Positions 36,410 to 45,977 of a DNA stretch of 64,000 nt are shown one piece after another. The translations under genes and the position numbers were made by a program. This DNA comes from Nostoc sp. NMS9. Lineage in GTDB: Bacteria; Cyanobacteriota; Cyanobacteriia; Cyanobacteriales; Nostocaceae. The notes under the pieces were generated by a model, which worked only from the letters and a program-made list of their open reading frames with translations, was not told the DNA's origin and ran no database searches. Numbering within the stretch: position 1 is the first letter of the stretch; each line of letters starts with the position of its first letter. The stretch spans positions 1 through 64,000 of the forward strand of contig NZ_JABXKL010000088.1 of assembly GCF_017114995.1 (NCBI RefSeq), in the 5' to 3' direction.

Positions 36410-36904
36410 CTAAACCATCTCAAACTCTAATTGATGACTCTTGAGAAAATCATGGGTGAAATGATCCACCATATTTGTATCAGCTAGTTCCAAATTATAA
36501 AAATCCACAGCTTCATGGTCAAAATGGGGCCCAGCGTGCCAAGTACCCTCATGTAGCTTGATAAAACAATTCCCCGGAATGCGGAAAGCAGCAATCTCTT
36601 CTAATGCTGGTTCATTCACATCATTATGAGGAGGACAAACTGCAATTAACCAATCCTTCCCTTCCAAAGAACCCAGACATTGAGTGCATTGCACATGGCG
36701 AGTAATTTTGTGGAACTTTCGCCCTATCTTCTCCAAGCGCATAACATAAAATCGTGGAATCCCGTTTTGCAGGTTTAACTGGGCATCTTCCCCATCGTAA
36801 GTTTTGCCATCAAGACTTGCAAAAATTACCTGTCCATAACGCCGAAAGTTTTCAGAAGTCACCCATTGTACCTGCAATTGTTGCACTGTCTTTGGTGTAC
36901 TCAT
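36410..36904 (-). CDS. Ureidoglycolate lyase-family protein
   Basis: 164 residues with the AllA-type cupin fold: TSENFRRYGQVI, then VMRLEKIGRKFHKITRHVQCTQ, LIAVCPP, IPGNCFIKLHEGTWHAGPHF and FYNLELADTNMVDH. The enzyme releases urea from ureidoglycolate in purine breakdown; in cyanobacteria the family is frequent without a full allantoin pathway, so the true substrate is uncertain. No other purine-catabolism genes are nearby. Confidence 0.82.
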   Translation of the reverse strand: MSTPKTVQQLQVQWVTSENFRRYGQVIFASLDGKTYDGEDAQLNLQNGIPRFYVMRLEKIGRKFHKITRHVQCTQCLGSLEGKDWLIAVCPPHNDVNEPALEEIAAFRIPGNCFIKLHEGTWHAGPHFDHEAVDFYNLELADTNMVDHFTHDFLKSHQLEFEMV

Positions 36905-37020
36905 ATCAAATCTTTAAGAGAGATTATTTAGGTTTATTTTCCCCCAGAATGACTGAATTTTATACAGCCATTATGGTGATTTCCTAAGTTTCAATGTCTT
37001 AAAATTATGAAAAAATAACC

Positions 37021-38040
37021 TTAGCTAGCTAGATAACTACGTACTTGTTCCTTTTGGCGTCGGAGGAGACTGAGAGCTTTTTGTTCTATCTGACGCACGC
37101 GTTCTCGACTAATACCCATGCGATCGCCAATCTGTGCTAAAGAAAGTTCATAGCCATCCGTTAGACCAAAGCGCAGAGTTAATATTTCTCGCTGCTGGGG
37201 AGATAGCTTTGCCAATAAGTCTTGTAAGTCTTGGTGGAGAGATTCTTCAACGGCATAATCTTCGGGGGAAGGGCCATCATCCTCCAATATATCCTGCAAT
37301 TCTGTATCTTGTTGTTCACCAACTCGTGCCTCTAGAGAGAAGGGTTGACGAGCTAAGTACAAACACTCTCGAACTTGGCTAGGTGTCAAAGATAAGGCAG
37401 TGGCAATTTCAGCAGTAGTAGGAACGCGACCCAACTGTTGAGATAATTCTCGCTGCACCCGTTTAATTTTGTTCAGTTTCTCAAAGACGTGGATAGGTAA
37501 ACGAATTGTACGCCCTTGTTGAGCGATCGCCCGTGTAATTCCTTGACGAATCCACCAGTAAGCATAAGTAGAAAACTTGTAACCAAGAGCGGGATCAAAT
37601 TTATCTACCCCTCGTTCTAAACCTAAAGTACCTTCTTGAATTAAATCCATAAATTCTAGGTTCCGGTGCTGGTATTTCTTTGCCACAGCTACCACTAACC
37701 GGAGATTAGCCTGAATCATTTTCTGCTTGGCCTGGTGTCCTAAATTTAGCTGTTGCTCTAGCACCTCTACACTTAACTCCACCCGATCTGCCCATTCTTG
37801 CAGCGTGGGTTCGTGGTTTAATTTCACAGCCAATTCTTCCTTAGCAGCTAATAAATTCATCATCTGCTGCACTTGTTGGGCAAAAATAACCTCTTGTTCG
37901 CGAGTCAACAAATCTACACGCCCGATCTCTTGCAGATAACTACGCACAATATCATCTGTAGCTCGAGGCTTTTTATCTGCGGCTAAACTTTTTTTCTTCG
38001 TTTTTTGAACTTCGGTATGTGGAGATGTTAAGTTGCTCAT
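37021..38040 (-). CDS. Group 2 sigma-70 factor
   Basis: 339 residues. Region 1.2 is DDIVRSYLQEIGR, region 2 includes NLRLVVAVAKKYQHRNLEFMDLIQEG and the 2.4 helix YKFSTYAYWWIRQGITRAIAQQ, region 3 follows, and region 4.2 is LSLAQIGDRMGISRERVRQIEQKAL. Region 1.1 is missing, so it is not the housekeeping SigA but one of the non-essential SigB-SigE type factors that respond to carbon, nitrogen or stress. I cannot tell which letter it is. It stands alone, with 1.2 kb of non-coding DNA upstream. Confidence 0.93.
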   Translation of the reverse strand: MSNLTSPHTEVQKTKKKSLAADKKPRATDDIVRSYLQEIGRVDLLTREQEVIFAQQVQQMMNLLAAKEELAVKLNHEPTLQEWADRVELSVEVLEQQLNLGHQAKQKMIQANLRLVVAVAKKYQHRNLEFMDLIQEGTLGLERGVDKFDPALGYKFSTYAYWWIRQGITRAIAQQGRTIRLPIHVFEKLNKIKRVQRELSQQLGRVPTTAEIATALSLTPSQVRECLYLARQPFSLEARVGEQQDTELQDILEDDGPSPEDYAVEESLHQDLQDLLAKLSPQQREILTLRFGLTDGYELSLAQIGDRMGISRERVRQIEQKALSLLRRQKEQVRSYLAS

Positions 38041-38132
38041 GGTTATTTGCTCCTCTGTAACCTCATCAATTTATTGGTATCAAGTCTAGATATTCAGACC
38101 CACAGCCATTTCACACTGCTAATCAATAGATA

Positions 38133-38244
38133 TCTTGCAAAAGTGTTTAATACCCCATCCCTTAATCTCCTTCCCGCTTGCGAGGAGGGGATACAAAGCT
38201 ACGCTTTGGCGGTGTGGGGTTCTTAACTTGTAATTTATGCAAGA
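38133..38244. repeat. MITE-like palindromic element
   Basis: About 112 bases bounded by TCTTGCA (38133-38139) and TGCAAGA (38238-38244). Inside are a second pair of arms (TACCCCATCCC against GGTGTGGGGTT) and a central hairpin CAAAGC-TAC-GCTTTG (38194-38208). Neighbouring bases are unique AT-rich DNA. The nested symmetry and terminal inverted repeats fit a non-autonomous miniature element; no transposase lies in the window. Confidence 0.6.
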
Positions 38245-38762
38245 GGTCTAATCAATTTGCAACACTGATGAATTCTGGTCTATGATACATTACAAGTTAA
38301 TTGTTGGAGATAATAAACCCAAAATCAACCCACCCCTAAATAATAACATCATCACTAGTCACAAATCAATTATCTAAAGTATCATTCACATATCCTTTGA
38401 AGTAATTACATTCTTTTATCATTGATTTTTGCATATTCTAAAATCCAATTAACAATTATATTGAGCCTAGTTATCCAATGCGGTTACTGGAAAAAGTAAA
38501 AAATACTGAGCAACGATTTCATTAGATGTAATCTCATTAATTAAAAACTCATTAAATATAAAATCTCCATTTTTCACCTCATTTTTTTGTAAGACAATCT
38601 AATCATATCAAGCCAGGTACATAGCGGGCGCTCGTTAAACATGAAAGAAATAACTTCTCCTGCTCCCTCTGTTTAAATAACAGCTTTCTTTAAGAATATG
38701 GTCAAATACTTAGTAATTAGGCGTCTGATGAAATTAATTATGCGGTATCCAGAACACTTGCA

Positions 38763-38788
38763 CAGACGCAGCACTGCTACATCTCTAC
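38763..38788. repeat. Degenerate GACGCAGCACTGCTAC repeat
   Basis: A diverged copy of the palindromic repeat at 18391-18420, retaining the GCAGCACTGCTAC core and TCTCTAC end. Confidence 0.5.
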
Positions 38789-38867
38789 ATTCATTCTTAC
38801 TCATATCTCTTTCCTGGGATTTAGAATGGTCAAGAAGACGCAGACATTTGTGACAATTGCACTTGTG

Positions 38868-39011
38868 TCATAATTCCACGCAGACATCTGCACTGGATGC
38901 GGTATTATCAATTTGATTACTGCAAGAGACATTTTGTGGACTAAAAGTACTAACAGTGGTAACATTAACATCAAGGATAATACTTGGCAAGACACCAACA
39001 CCCGCGATCAC
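38868..39011 (-). CDS. Candidate 47-residue peptide
   Basis: A GTG start at 39011 is preceded by AAGAGGA at a suitable distance. The 47-residue product is Val/Ser/Thr-rich with a hydrophobic beginning (IAGVGVLPSIILDVNV) and two cysteines (SCSNQ, DVCVEL). It resembles no family I know. It could be a small secreted or precursor peptide, a gene remnant, or chance. A longer overlapping frame on the same strand (38801-39001) has less natural composition. Confidence 0.25.
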   Translation of the reverse strand: MIAGVGVLPSIILDVNVTTVSTFSPQNVSCSNQIDNTASSADVCVEL

Positions 39012-39286
39012 CCTAATATCCTCTTAAAGCGAAAATATTTTGGTGTAAGAGTGCTTAGTTGATTGTTATGCACTATAGCTTGAAGGACAACATCCCCACT
39101 TTTTGGATAAGTCGAAAATAGTCTAAAACTCCTAATTAAGCAACATCTCACAGCTTTCTTGCTTACTAGTTTAAACTTTAAGTTGACACAACAGCATAGT
39201 TGTGAATTTATACAGATGATTGGCTTATTGCAAATATTTTTGGAAAAATCGTACTATATTAAAGTTTTAATCTAACTTTTCAACCA

Positions 39287-39715
39287 TCATCTTAGTAGAT
39301 ATTGGTTAAGAAAAACATTCACCTCATTGGCGCATAACCCGACATTAATTATCTTTCCTGCTTTTCTAAGAATGTCTAATCCTTTACCATTATTGCGGGG
39401 GTCTGGATCAAGTATAGATACATATATATCATGTATCCGACGATCTTCAGCGATCGCTAAAGCACATGCAGGTGTGCGTCCATGAAAAGAACAAGGTTCA
39501 AGAGTTACATACATTTTCAAGAAGTTGAAAGCTTTGCCTTGAATCTGTTTAAGTGCGTCAGCTTCAGCATGGTATTTTCCTGGTGTTCGCGTGTATCCTT
39601 GAGCTACTATCTCTTGTCCATCTACGATCACACAACCCACTGGTGGATTCGGCAAACATTCCGGCAAAGCTTTTCTGCTTTGAGCTAAAGCAGCCAGCAT
39701 AAATATTTCATCCAT
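39287..39715 (-). CDS. RibD-like deaminase, stand-alone
   Basis: 142 residues of the CMP/dCMP deaminase fold. The zinc site is His-Ala-Glu in YHAEADAL and Pro-Cys...Cys in EPCSFHGRTPACA, the wording typical of the deaminase domain of RibD, which deaminates the pyrimidine in riboflavin synthesis. The C-terminal reductase domain of full RibD is absent, so either a separate reductase works with it or it serves another pathway. No other rib gene is near. Confidence 0.82.
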   Translation of the reverse strand: MDEIFMLAALAQSRKALPECLPNPPVGCVIVDGQEIVAQGYTRTPGKYHAEADALKQIQGKAFNFLKMYVTLEPCSFHGRTPACALAIAEDRRIHDIYVSILDPDPRNNGKGLDILRKAGKIINVGLCANEVNVFLNQYLLR

Positions 39716-39789
39716 GTTTGAGCGTATAAATTATCTAGATAAATCACATTACCAAGAATTAGCTATCTATTGTTAAAAAAGTTCCTATA

Positions 39790-40173
39790 TCAAAACTTAG
39801 TAACTGTCACACTAATACCAGAATCCAATTTAGGAACCTTGAGATACTCAATTGGCTCAGTACTTTGAGTCTTGGTTGGCTCCTGACATTGTTTAAAAAA
39901 AGCGCTTGGGTTATTGATGAACTCAAGCGGGTTAATTTTTTGGCATCCTCGCTCCTGCATTAGCGAAATTGATTCAGCAGTTTGTTTTGGATTATTAGTC
40001 TGTTCAATAAAATTGCTCCATCTAGCGTTAATCGTAGCTGGTTCTGTCAATAAAACTCCAGCCTGGTTGCGATCGCCTATTGTTATAGGAACATTCTCTT
40101 GGTTAGCATAGGCACTCTGACTGAGAGTGAGTGCGCTAATCACAACAGCTAAGATCATAGAAGAGGATTTCAT
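39790..40173 (-). CDS. Secreted hypothetical protein
   Basis: 127 residues with a clear signal peptide (MKSSSMILAVVISALTLSQS, cleavage after AYA around residue 23). The mature ~100 residues are polar with two cysteines and no family I recognise. It follows the deaminase gene's upstream side on the same strand, 74 bases away; the link is probably incidental. Confidence 0.7.
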   Translation of the reverse strand: MKSSSMILAVVISALTLSQSAYANQENVPITIGDRNQAGVLLTEPATINARWSNFIEQTNNPKQTAESISLMQERGCQKINPLEFINNPSAFFKQCQEPTKTQSTEPIEYLKVPKLDSGISVTVTKF

Positions 40174-41292
40174 AATTCAATCTCTCAACATTTAATGTCA
40201 GTTTAATAATTACAATTGCTTAGATACAGAAACCAAGAAATAGCAGGCTAGCTTGAGTACTTCAGATTAACACAGGTAATAATAAATATAGCTAAACTTC
40301 ATTAAAAATATAGTGAATTCTAGTAAAATATGACGGAAGTTTGCCTACCTTGAACAAGTTGCTTGAGCTATTTGTCTGGTTAATTGAGATAGTAGGTGGA
40401 TTTCCGCTGTCTTGTACTAGTCTGATGTAGACTAATTTCTTGCTCTAACCACGCTGTTATTTGATACTCCTTTGCTAGGCTACGTTAAATTTAAGCTGAT
40501 GCCAATTTACTTACTAGCCGTTTATATTTCATGCGTGTTACCATACATATACATTTGTATTACAAAATGTAATATGCTTATACATAAAGGCAAATTAAAC
40601 TGATTGTGAGTCCTTATAGGTTCAATACTCAAATCATGCAATTTTATGATTGCTAGTCCCGTATTATTCCCAAAATTGACTATTATTCAGAGCAAGAATT
40701 AATTGTTACTTAAAGTTTTGAAGTAGCTTACGTAAAGATTCATCCAGTCTTTATAAGTATCTGTTTTCACTGTCCAAAGCCTACCTCCGAAGTGCTTCCA
40801 TTCCTTATAGGCTGGCACAATTGTTCTATTCCTTGCGAGTAAGGAATTAACTCCTCTTGTCTTTTCAAAATCAGCAAACCGAGAGTGAATATATTAGTAT
40901 ATTGTATGAATTTTTTGTAAAGTTATCAAATTCCGTGTTCTTACATAATATGATAGTGATTGTTAGTTTACTAATCAATACTTGCATTAGTAGTAACATA
41001 AAACGAAGTTAACCAAAATTAATCCTCAAAAATGGAAAGCGACTAAATCAGGGATAAAATTGTAAGTTATCCTGTTTTTGCTGTCAGTAGAATGTCAATC
41101 TAAGTTAAAGTTGCGATTTGCAAAACTATTAGTTAACTTCAGATATTGAAGAACCTCAGCAACAACGTATTAGCTAACGATCAACGCAAATATTAATATC
41201 GCAAAGTAGAGTACAGTAGTACTGTAGTCCAAAATTCCGAGAAGAATCTGCTGTAAGTAAATAGTCTTTTTTATAAAACTTTACATAATATT
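40174..41292. other. Long intergenic region upstream of the polysaccharide cluster
   Basis: About 1.1 kb of AT-rich DNA. It contains a start-less coding-like stretch (40699-40890, minus) listed separately. The promoter of the polysaccharide cluster is expected in the last few hundred bases; I could not place it. Confidence 0.45.
40699..40890 (-). pseudogene. C-terminal gene remnant, unknown family
   Basis: An open stretch of 63 codons plus stop with protein-like composition (SRFADFEKTRGVNSLLARN then KEWKHFGGRLWTVKTDTYKDW). A stop lies directly upstream and no ATG begins it. It reads like the tail of a broken enzyme gene at the edge of the polysaccharide cluster. Chance is possible, but the Trp/Tyr/Phe pattern looks coding. 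Confidence 0.35.
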
Positions 41293-43497
41293 ATGACGAT
41301 GGAATCTTTACCAAACTTTGAAGAAGTAAATATTCAGAAATACTTAGAAGTTCTTCAACGGCGTTGGCTACCTCTAGTTGGAATTTTCGCCATATCTGTT
41401 AGCCTTGGATGCTTGTATGCATTTTCACTAAAACCTTCATACAAGGCAGAAGGTAGTTTGATGATTAAAACAAATCGCTCTTCCTCACTCACGGGTTTAT
41501 CGGATGATATAGGACGCCTAGAAGCTTTGAATGTGAACGACAATCCCTTGGAAACTCAAGTGAGAGTTATTGGATCAAATCCAGTAATTGAGAAAACGAT
41601 TAATTCCTTAAATCTTAAAGATAGTCAAGGCAAACTGCTCTCGATTCCCGACTTGGCAAAACAACTAAAAATAGAAGGAATTAAAGGCACTGATGTTGTA
41701 CAACTTTCTTATAAAGGTGGTGATCCAGAACTAGCTGCCAAAATCGTCAATGAAGTTATTGACAGTTATATCGATCTAAATATCAAGGCTAATCAGAATG
41801 AAGCGCGGACAGCTAAACAGGTTCTCGTAACGGAAGTACCTAAAGCTGAGGAAGTTGTCAGAAGAGCCGAATCAAAACTGCGGCTATTTAAAGAAACGAA
41901 TAAAGTTGTTGTCCTAGAACAAGAAGCAGCCGCAGCAGTCGATACAATTTCTAAGTTAGGAAACCAAATTTCTCAAGCTTTAGCTCAACTAGATGATGTG
42001 AAGGGTCGTCTAGAACAGTTAAGCAGTGAAGCTCAGGTAGATTCACGGCAAGGTGTAATCGAATCTGAATTGAGTCAAGCACCTGGAGTTCAGAAAGTGC
42101 TAGCCCAACTTCAAGAAACAGAAAGCCAACTTGCACTAGAGCGTACCCGTTTTTCACCTGAACACCCTACAATTACTAACTTAGAAGAAAAAGTTGCAGC
42201 TCTTAACAACTTGCTAAAAGAGCGGACAGGACAAGTAGCGGGTAAAGCGCAGATAACACAGGGAAGTTTACAGGTTGGACAACTGCGACAAAGCCTAATT
42301 GCAGATATTACTCGTGCTCAGGCAGAACGCGTTGGTCTGGAGAGACAAATTGCCACACTCAAACAACAACAAAATGCCTACATCAAACGAGCAAATAATT
42401 TGCCAAGGTTAGAACAGAGTCAACGAGAGCTAGAACGGAAACTGCAAGCAGCTCAAACGACTTACGAAACACTCTTAAAGAAACGCCAAGAGATTGATAT
42501 TGCACAGAACCAAAAGATTCCTAATGCTCGTGTTATTTCCTATGCTTTAACCCCTGATAAAGCAGAAGGGCCTCGGAAAATGCTGTTTATTGTTGGTGGA
42601 GCGGGAGTTGGTTTTTTCTTAGGTATCATTGTCGCTTTTACTTTAGACTTGATAGACCGCTCGGTGAAGACCGTCAAAGAAGCCAAAGAAGTCTTGAGAT
42701 ACAGTGTTTTAGGAGTAATTCCTACACAAGCTAGAAATGGTAAAGATCATTCTTCTATAGCAGGACTGGATAGAGCTATTCCCAAAATTATTGGCAGAGA
42801 TATTCCTTACTTCCCTGTTGGCAATGCATATCAAATACTACAAGTGAACTTGAAGTTCCTCTGTTCTGATAAACCGCTCAAAAGCATTGTAATTACAAGT
42901 TCCGTTGCCAAAGAAGGAAAGTCTGACGTATCTGCAAACTTAGCTGTAACTATGGCTCAGGCGGGGCGTAGGGTGTTGTTGGTGGATGCAGATATGCGTC
43001 ATCCCATACAGCATCATATCTGGGGGCTAACAAATACAATGGGACTAAGTAATGTCATAATTAATCAAGCTTCTTTAGATACAGTTGTTCAGGAAGTAAT
43101 GCCTAATTTGGAAGTTCTTACTTCTGGAGTTTTGCCTCCCAATCCAGTGGCAATGCTAGATTCTCAACGTATGGCAACATTAATTAGTAACTTTGGGAGA
43201 GATTATGATCTTGTAATTTTTGATACTCCACCATTGTCAGGAATAGCAGATGCTGCTGTTTTAAGCACCTTGACTGACGGTATCTTATTAGTTGTTCGTC
43301 CTGGAGTGGTTGACTTGAACAGTGCAAATGCAGCTAAAGAGTTTTTAACTCAGTCAGGTCAGAAGGTATTAGGGATAGTCATCAATGGTGTGAATACTAA
43401 AAATGAACCTAATAATTATTTTTATGACACTAAAAAACGACAAATTGAACAAGATTTGGTATCTAGCAGCTTAACTAAATTTCGCAAAGAGCGTTAA
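41293..43497 (+). CDS. Wzc-type polysaccharide co-polymerase/tyrosine autokinase
   Basis: 734 residues. It controls chain length and export of exopolysaccharide. The Wzz domain (~10-130) has a first membrane helix (LVGIFAISVSLGCLYAF). A long coiled coil (~160-410) and a second helix (~430-455) follow, then a BY-kinase domain (~530-715). Its Walker A reads AKEGKSDVSANL at Gly542-Lys543-Ser544-Asp545 where family members have GKST, Walker A' is LLVDADMRHP (Asp565, Asp567), and Walker B is LVIFDTPP. The C-terminal tyrosine cluster is small (NYFYD). It is first in the cluster. Confidence 0.93.
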   Translation: MTMESLPNFEEVNIQKYLEVLQRRWLPLVGIFAISVSLGCLYAFSLKPSYKAEGSLMIKTNRSSSLTGLSDDIGRLEALNVNDNPLETQVRVIGSNPVIEKTINSLNLKDSQGKLLSIPDLAKQLKIEGIKGTDVVQLSYKGGDPELAAKIVNEVIDSYIDLNIKANQNEARTAKQVLVTEVPKAEEVVRRAESKLRLFKETNKVVVLEQEAAAAVDTISKLGNQISQALAQLDDVKGRLEQLSSEAQVDSRQGVIESELSQAPGVQKVLAQLQETESQLALERTRFSPEHPTITNLEEKVAALNNLLKERTGQVAGKAQITQGSLQVGQLRQSLIADITRAQAERVGLERQIATLKQQQNAYIKRANNLPRLEQSQRELERKLQAAQTTYETLLKKRQEIDIAQNQKIPNARVISYALTPDKAEGPRKMLFIVGGAGVGFFLGIIVAFTLDLIDRSVKTVKEAKEVLRYSVLGVIPTQARNGKDHSSIAGLDRAIPKIIGRDIPYFPVGNAYQILQVNLKFLCSDKPLKSIVITSSVAKEGKSDVSANLAVTMAQAGRRVLLVDADMRHPIQHHIWGLTNTMGLSNVIINQASLDTVVQEVMPNLEVLTSGVLPPNPVAMLDSQRMATLISNFGRDYDLVIFDTPPLSGIADAAVLSTLTDGILLVVRPGVVDLNSANAAKEFLTQSGQKVLGIVINGVNTKNEPNNYFYDTKKRQIEQDLVSSSLTKFRKER

Positions 43498-43567
43498 GTT
43501 CTCTTATAAATTGTGAAAGCTACCATCACTACAACCATCTAAACCAAATTTTTTGACTGTAGGAATA

Positions 43568-44521
43568 ATGGATAAAACTAAAATTAAAACTTCCTGTTTA
43601 ATTAATAATTACAATTATGCTGAATTTCTCTGTGAGGCAATTGATAGCGCTTTAAATCAGACAGTTAAATTTGATGAGATTATCATTGTTGATGACGCAT
43701 CTACAGATAATTCTGCGGAAGTTATCAATAAATTTACTCAAGTAACTAATGTTAAATCTATCTTGAAAGAAAAAAACCAAGGACAATTATCATCTTTTAA
43801 TGAAGGTTTTTTAGCTGCTACTGGTGACATTATATTTTTTTTAGATGCCGATGATATTTATGAACCTCAGTATTTAGAAAATGCCCTAAATTTTTATAAT
43901 AGACGCAGTGAATGTGATTTTATATTTTGTGCGTATAGAAAATTTGGAGCAGTACAAGGGACATTTCAAGACGATACAGTTGATTTAGATTTGGGTTATT
44001 CAGTAATTAGAACTTTATATAATGGTGAATGGATTGGTTCCATAACTTCAACATTATCAATACGTAGAGAGATAGTCAGAAAATTTTTACCTATTCCAAA
44101 TATAGAAGATTGGCGTACAAGGGCTGATGACTGTTTGGTGTGGGGAGCTTCTTTGGTGGGGGCTAAAAAGTTTTATATGTCTAAACCTTTAGTGATGTAT
44201 AGAATACATAAGAATAATCAGTATCATAATAAGAACTTTTTAGATGTAGACAAAAACTATGAATATAAAAGATTCTGGAAACGCAATTCCCTCTTTAATT
44301 ACATTCTGCAAAAAAATAATTTTAGCTCCCCATTATTCTTAGCTTTCACATCTATAAATGAGCTACAAACAATACCATGCCCAAAATATCAAGATTTTGT
44401 TACTTATTTGAAAATAATATTTTTATTCGAGCATAGTTTTTATTGGAAAATAAAGGGTATTATTTTCTTATTTAGCTATTTTTTGAAAATTTTGATTAGT
44501 GGTAAATTAAAACCCTTGTAG
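43568..44521 (+). CDS. Family 2 glycosyltransferase
   Basis: About 317 residues from the ATG at 43568; an in-frame TTG at 43553 is less likely. The GT-A fold starts KTSCLINNYNYAEFLCEAID, has IIIVDDASTDNSAE and the donor-site FFLDADDIYEPQYL (DxD). The C-terminal ~40 residues contain a hydrophobic stretch that may touch the membrane. It adds a sugar to the lipid-linked repeat unit; which sugar is unknown. Confidence 0.9.
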   Translation: MDKTKIKTSCLINNYNYAEFLCEAIDSALNQTVKFDEIIIVDDASTDNSAEVINKFTQVTNVKSILKEKNQGQLSSFNEGFLAATGDIIFFLDADDIYEPQYLENALNFYNRRSECDFIFCAYRKFGAVQGTFQDDTVDLDLGYSVIRTLYNGEWIGSITSTLSIRREIVRKFLPIPNIEDWRTRADDCLVWGASLVGAKKFYMSKPLVMYRIHKNNQYHNKNFLDVDKNYEYKRFWKRNSLFNYILQKNNFSSPLFLAFTSINELQTIPCPKYQDFVTYLKIIFLFEHSFYWKIKGIIFLFSYFLKILISGKLKPL

Positions 44522-44629
44522 GTGATAAATAATGTGAGTTACTGAATAAATGTATTTGAGAAAATGAAAAAGTTGCACGAGCGAGATTGATAGGTATAAA
44601 GAATGTCAGATGATTAATTCATAAAAATA

Positions 44630-45952
44630 ATGTTAAGTAAATTAAAAATTAAAAATTTATCGAAATTTAAATCTCGTTCTAAACTGCGTGCAATTATTGC
44701 TAATACAGGTTGGTTATTTGCTGACCGCGTTCTACGTATGGGTGCAAGCTTAGTTGTAGGAGTATGGGTAGCACGTTATTTAGGAGTACAACAGTATGGT
44801 CTATTTAACTATGCTTTAGCTTTTGTTGCCTTATTTAGCCCAATTTTTACTCTCGGACTAGACGACGTAGTAGTTCGCCATCTTGTTCGTCAATCATCAA
44901 ACAAAGAGGAAATTTTAGGAACTACTTTTTGGCTAAAATTTTTGGGTGGAATTGCTTCTGTTTTATTGGCAGTTAGCACGATGTTTTTCTTAGGTGAGCA
45001 TGAAACACTAAAGATATGGCTAGTTACAATTTTAGGAATAGCAGGAATTTTTAGGGCATCTGATACTATTGAACTGTGGTTTCAATCACAGGTACAGTCA
45101 AAATACACTGTAATAGCTAAAAACACAGCGTTTCTGCTAAATACTGTCATCAAAATCGCACTAATTTTAACAAAAGCACCATTGCTAGCTTTTGCTTTGG
45201 TAACATTAGCAGAATTTGCAATGAGTGCAATTGGCTTACTGATTGTTTACCAAGTCAAAGGGTCTTCATTATGGTTATGGCGCTGGAGTGTTGCAACTGC
45301 CAAAACTCTTTTGAAAGAGAGTTTACCTCTAATTTTTTCAGGGTTCGCCATCATGATTTTTATGAGAATAGATCAGGTGATGTTAGGTCAAATGATCGGA
45401 GATAGTGAGGTTGGAGTTTATTCTGCTGCTGTGCGTATTTCTGAAATTTGGTATTTTATTCCAGGGGCTATTGTTTCTTCTGTTGCTCCGGCAATTTATG
45501 CAGCAAAGGAAAAATCAGAAAGTCTTTACTATCAGCGAATAGGACAATTACTCAGTCTAATGACATGTATATCTTTAGCAATTGCTCTTCCAATGTCCTT
45601 TTTATCAGACAAGATAATCATGGTGATGTTTGGAAGTGGATATGCAGAGGCAGGAACAATATTAGCAGTTCATATTTGGACTTCTTTGTTTGTATTTATG
45701 GGTCTTGCAACATCACCTTGGTTTATTGCTGAAGGTTTAAACCACGTTTCTTTAGGTAAGACTTTATTTGGGGCAATACTAAACATTATTCTCAATTTAT
45801 TACTTATTCCTAAATATGCAGGACTTGGAGCTGCGATCGCAACAATAATATCTCAAGCTGCTGCTGCTTTTATATGCAACGCATTTGATTCAAGAACACA
45901 AAAACTATTTAAAATTCAGGTGCGATCGCTTATTCATTTTTATAAATACTAA
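44630..45952 (+). CDS. Wzx-type oligosaccharide flippase
   Basis: 440-residue polytopic protein with about 12-14 membrane helices, MATE-like MOP superfamily. It begins with the RNTGWLFADRVLRMGASLVVGVWVA-type entry (here ANTGWLFADRVL then GASLVVGVWVARYLG) followed by QYGLFNYALAF. It flips the undecaprenyl-linked repeat unit to the periplasmic face of the inner membrane for polymerisation. Confidence 0.92.
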   Translation: MLSKLKIKNLSKFKSRSKLRAIIANTGWLFADRVLRMGASLVVGVWVARYLGVQQYGLFNYALAFVALFSPIFTLGLDDVVVRHLVRQSSNKEEILGTTFWLKFLGGIASVLLAVSTMFFLGEHETLKIWLVTILGIAGIFRASDTIELWFQSQVQSKYTVIAKNTAFLLNTVIKIALILTKAPLLAFALVTLAEFAMSAIGLLIVYQVKGSSLWLWRWSVATAKTLLKESLPLIFSGFAIMIFMRIDQVMLGQMIGDSEVGVYSAAVRISEIWYFIPGAIVSSVAPAIYAAKEKSESLYYQRIGQLLSLMTCISLAIALPMSFLSDKIIMVMFGSGYAEAGTILAVHIWTSLFVFMGLATSPWFIAEGLNHVSLGKTLFGAILNIILNLLLIPKYAGLGAAIATIISQAAAAFICNAFDSRTQKLFKIQVRSLIHFYKY

Positions 45953-45977
45953 CCGTTATTATTTAACTTTTATTATT

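Larger units (their letters stand above)
38041..39286. other. Long non-coding region upstream of the sigma gene
   Basis: About 1.25 kb holding the sigma-factor promoter, a MITE-like palindromic element (38133-38244), a degenerate GACGCAGCACTGCTAC repeat (38763-38788) and one weak small-peptide candidate (38868-39011). Otherwise AT-rich with no recognised gene. Confidence 0.5.

Noticed and set aside
38801..39001. 66-residue minus-strand frame
   Set aside because: Met/Leu/Val-rich, no ribosome-binding site, and overlapped by a better-looking short frame.
45885..45977. Longer start for the HlpA-like glycosyltransferase
   Set aside because: It would overlap the flippase gene and adds residues unlike the family; the ATG at 45978 gives the natural start.
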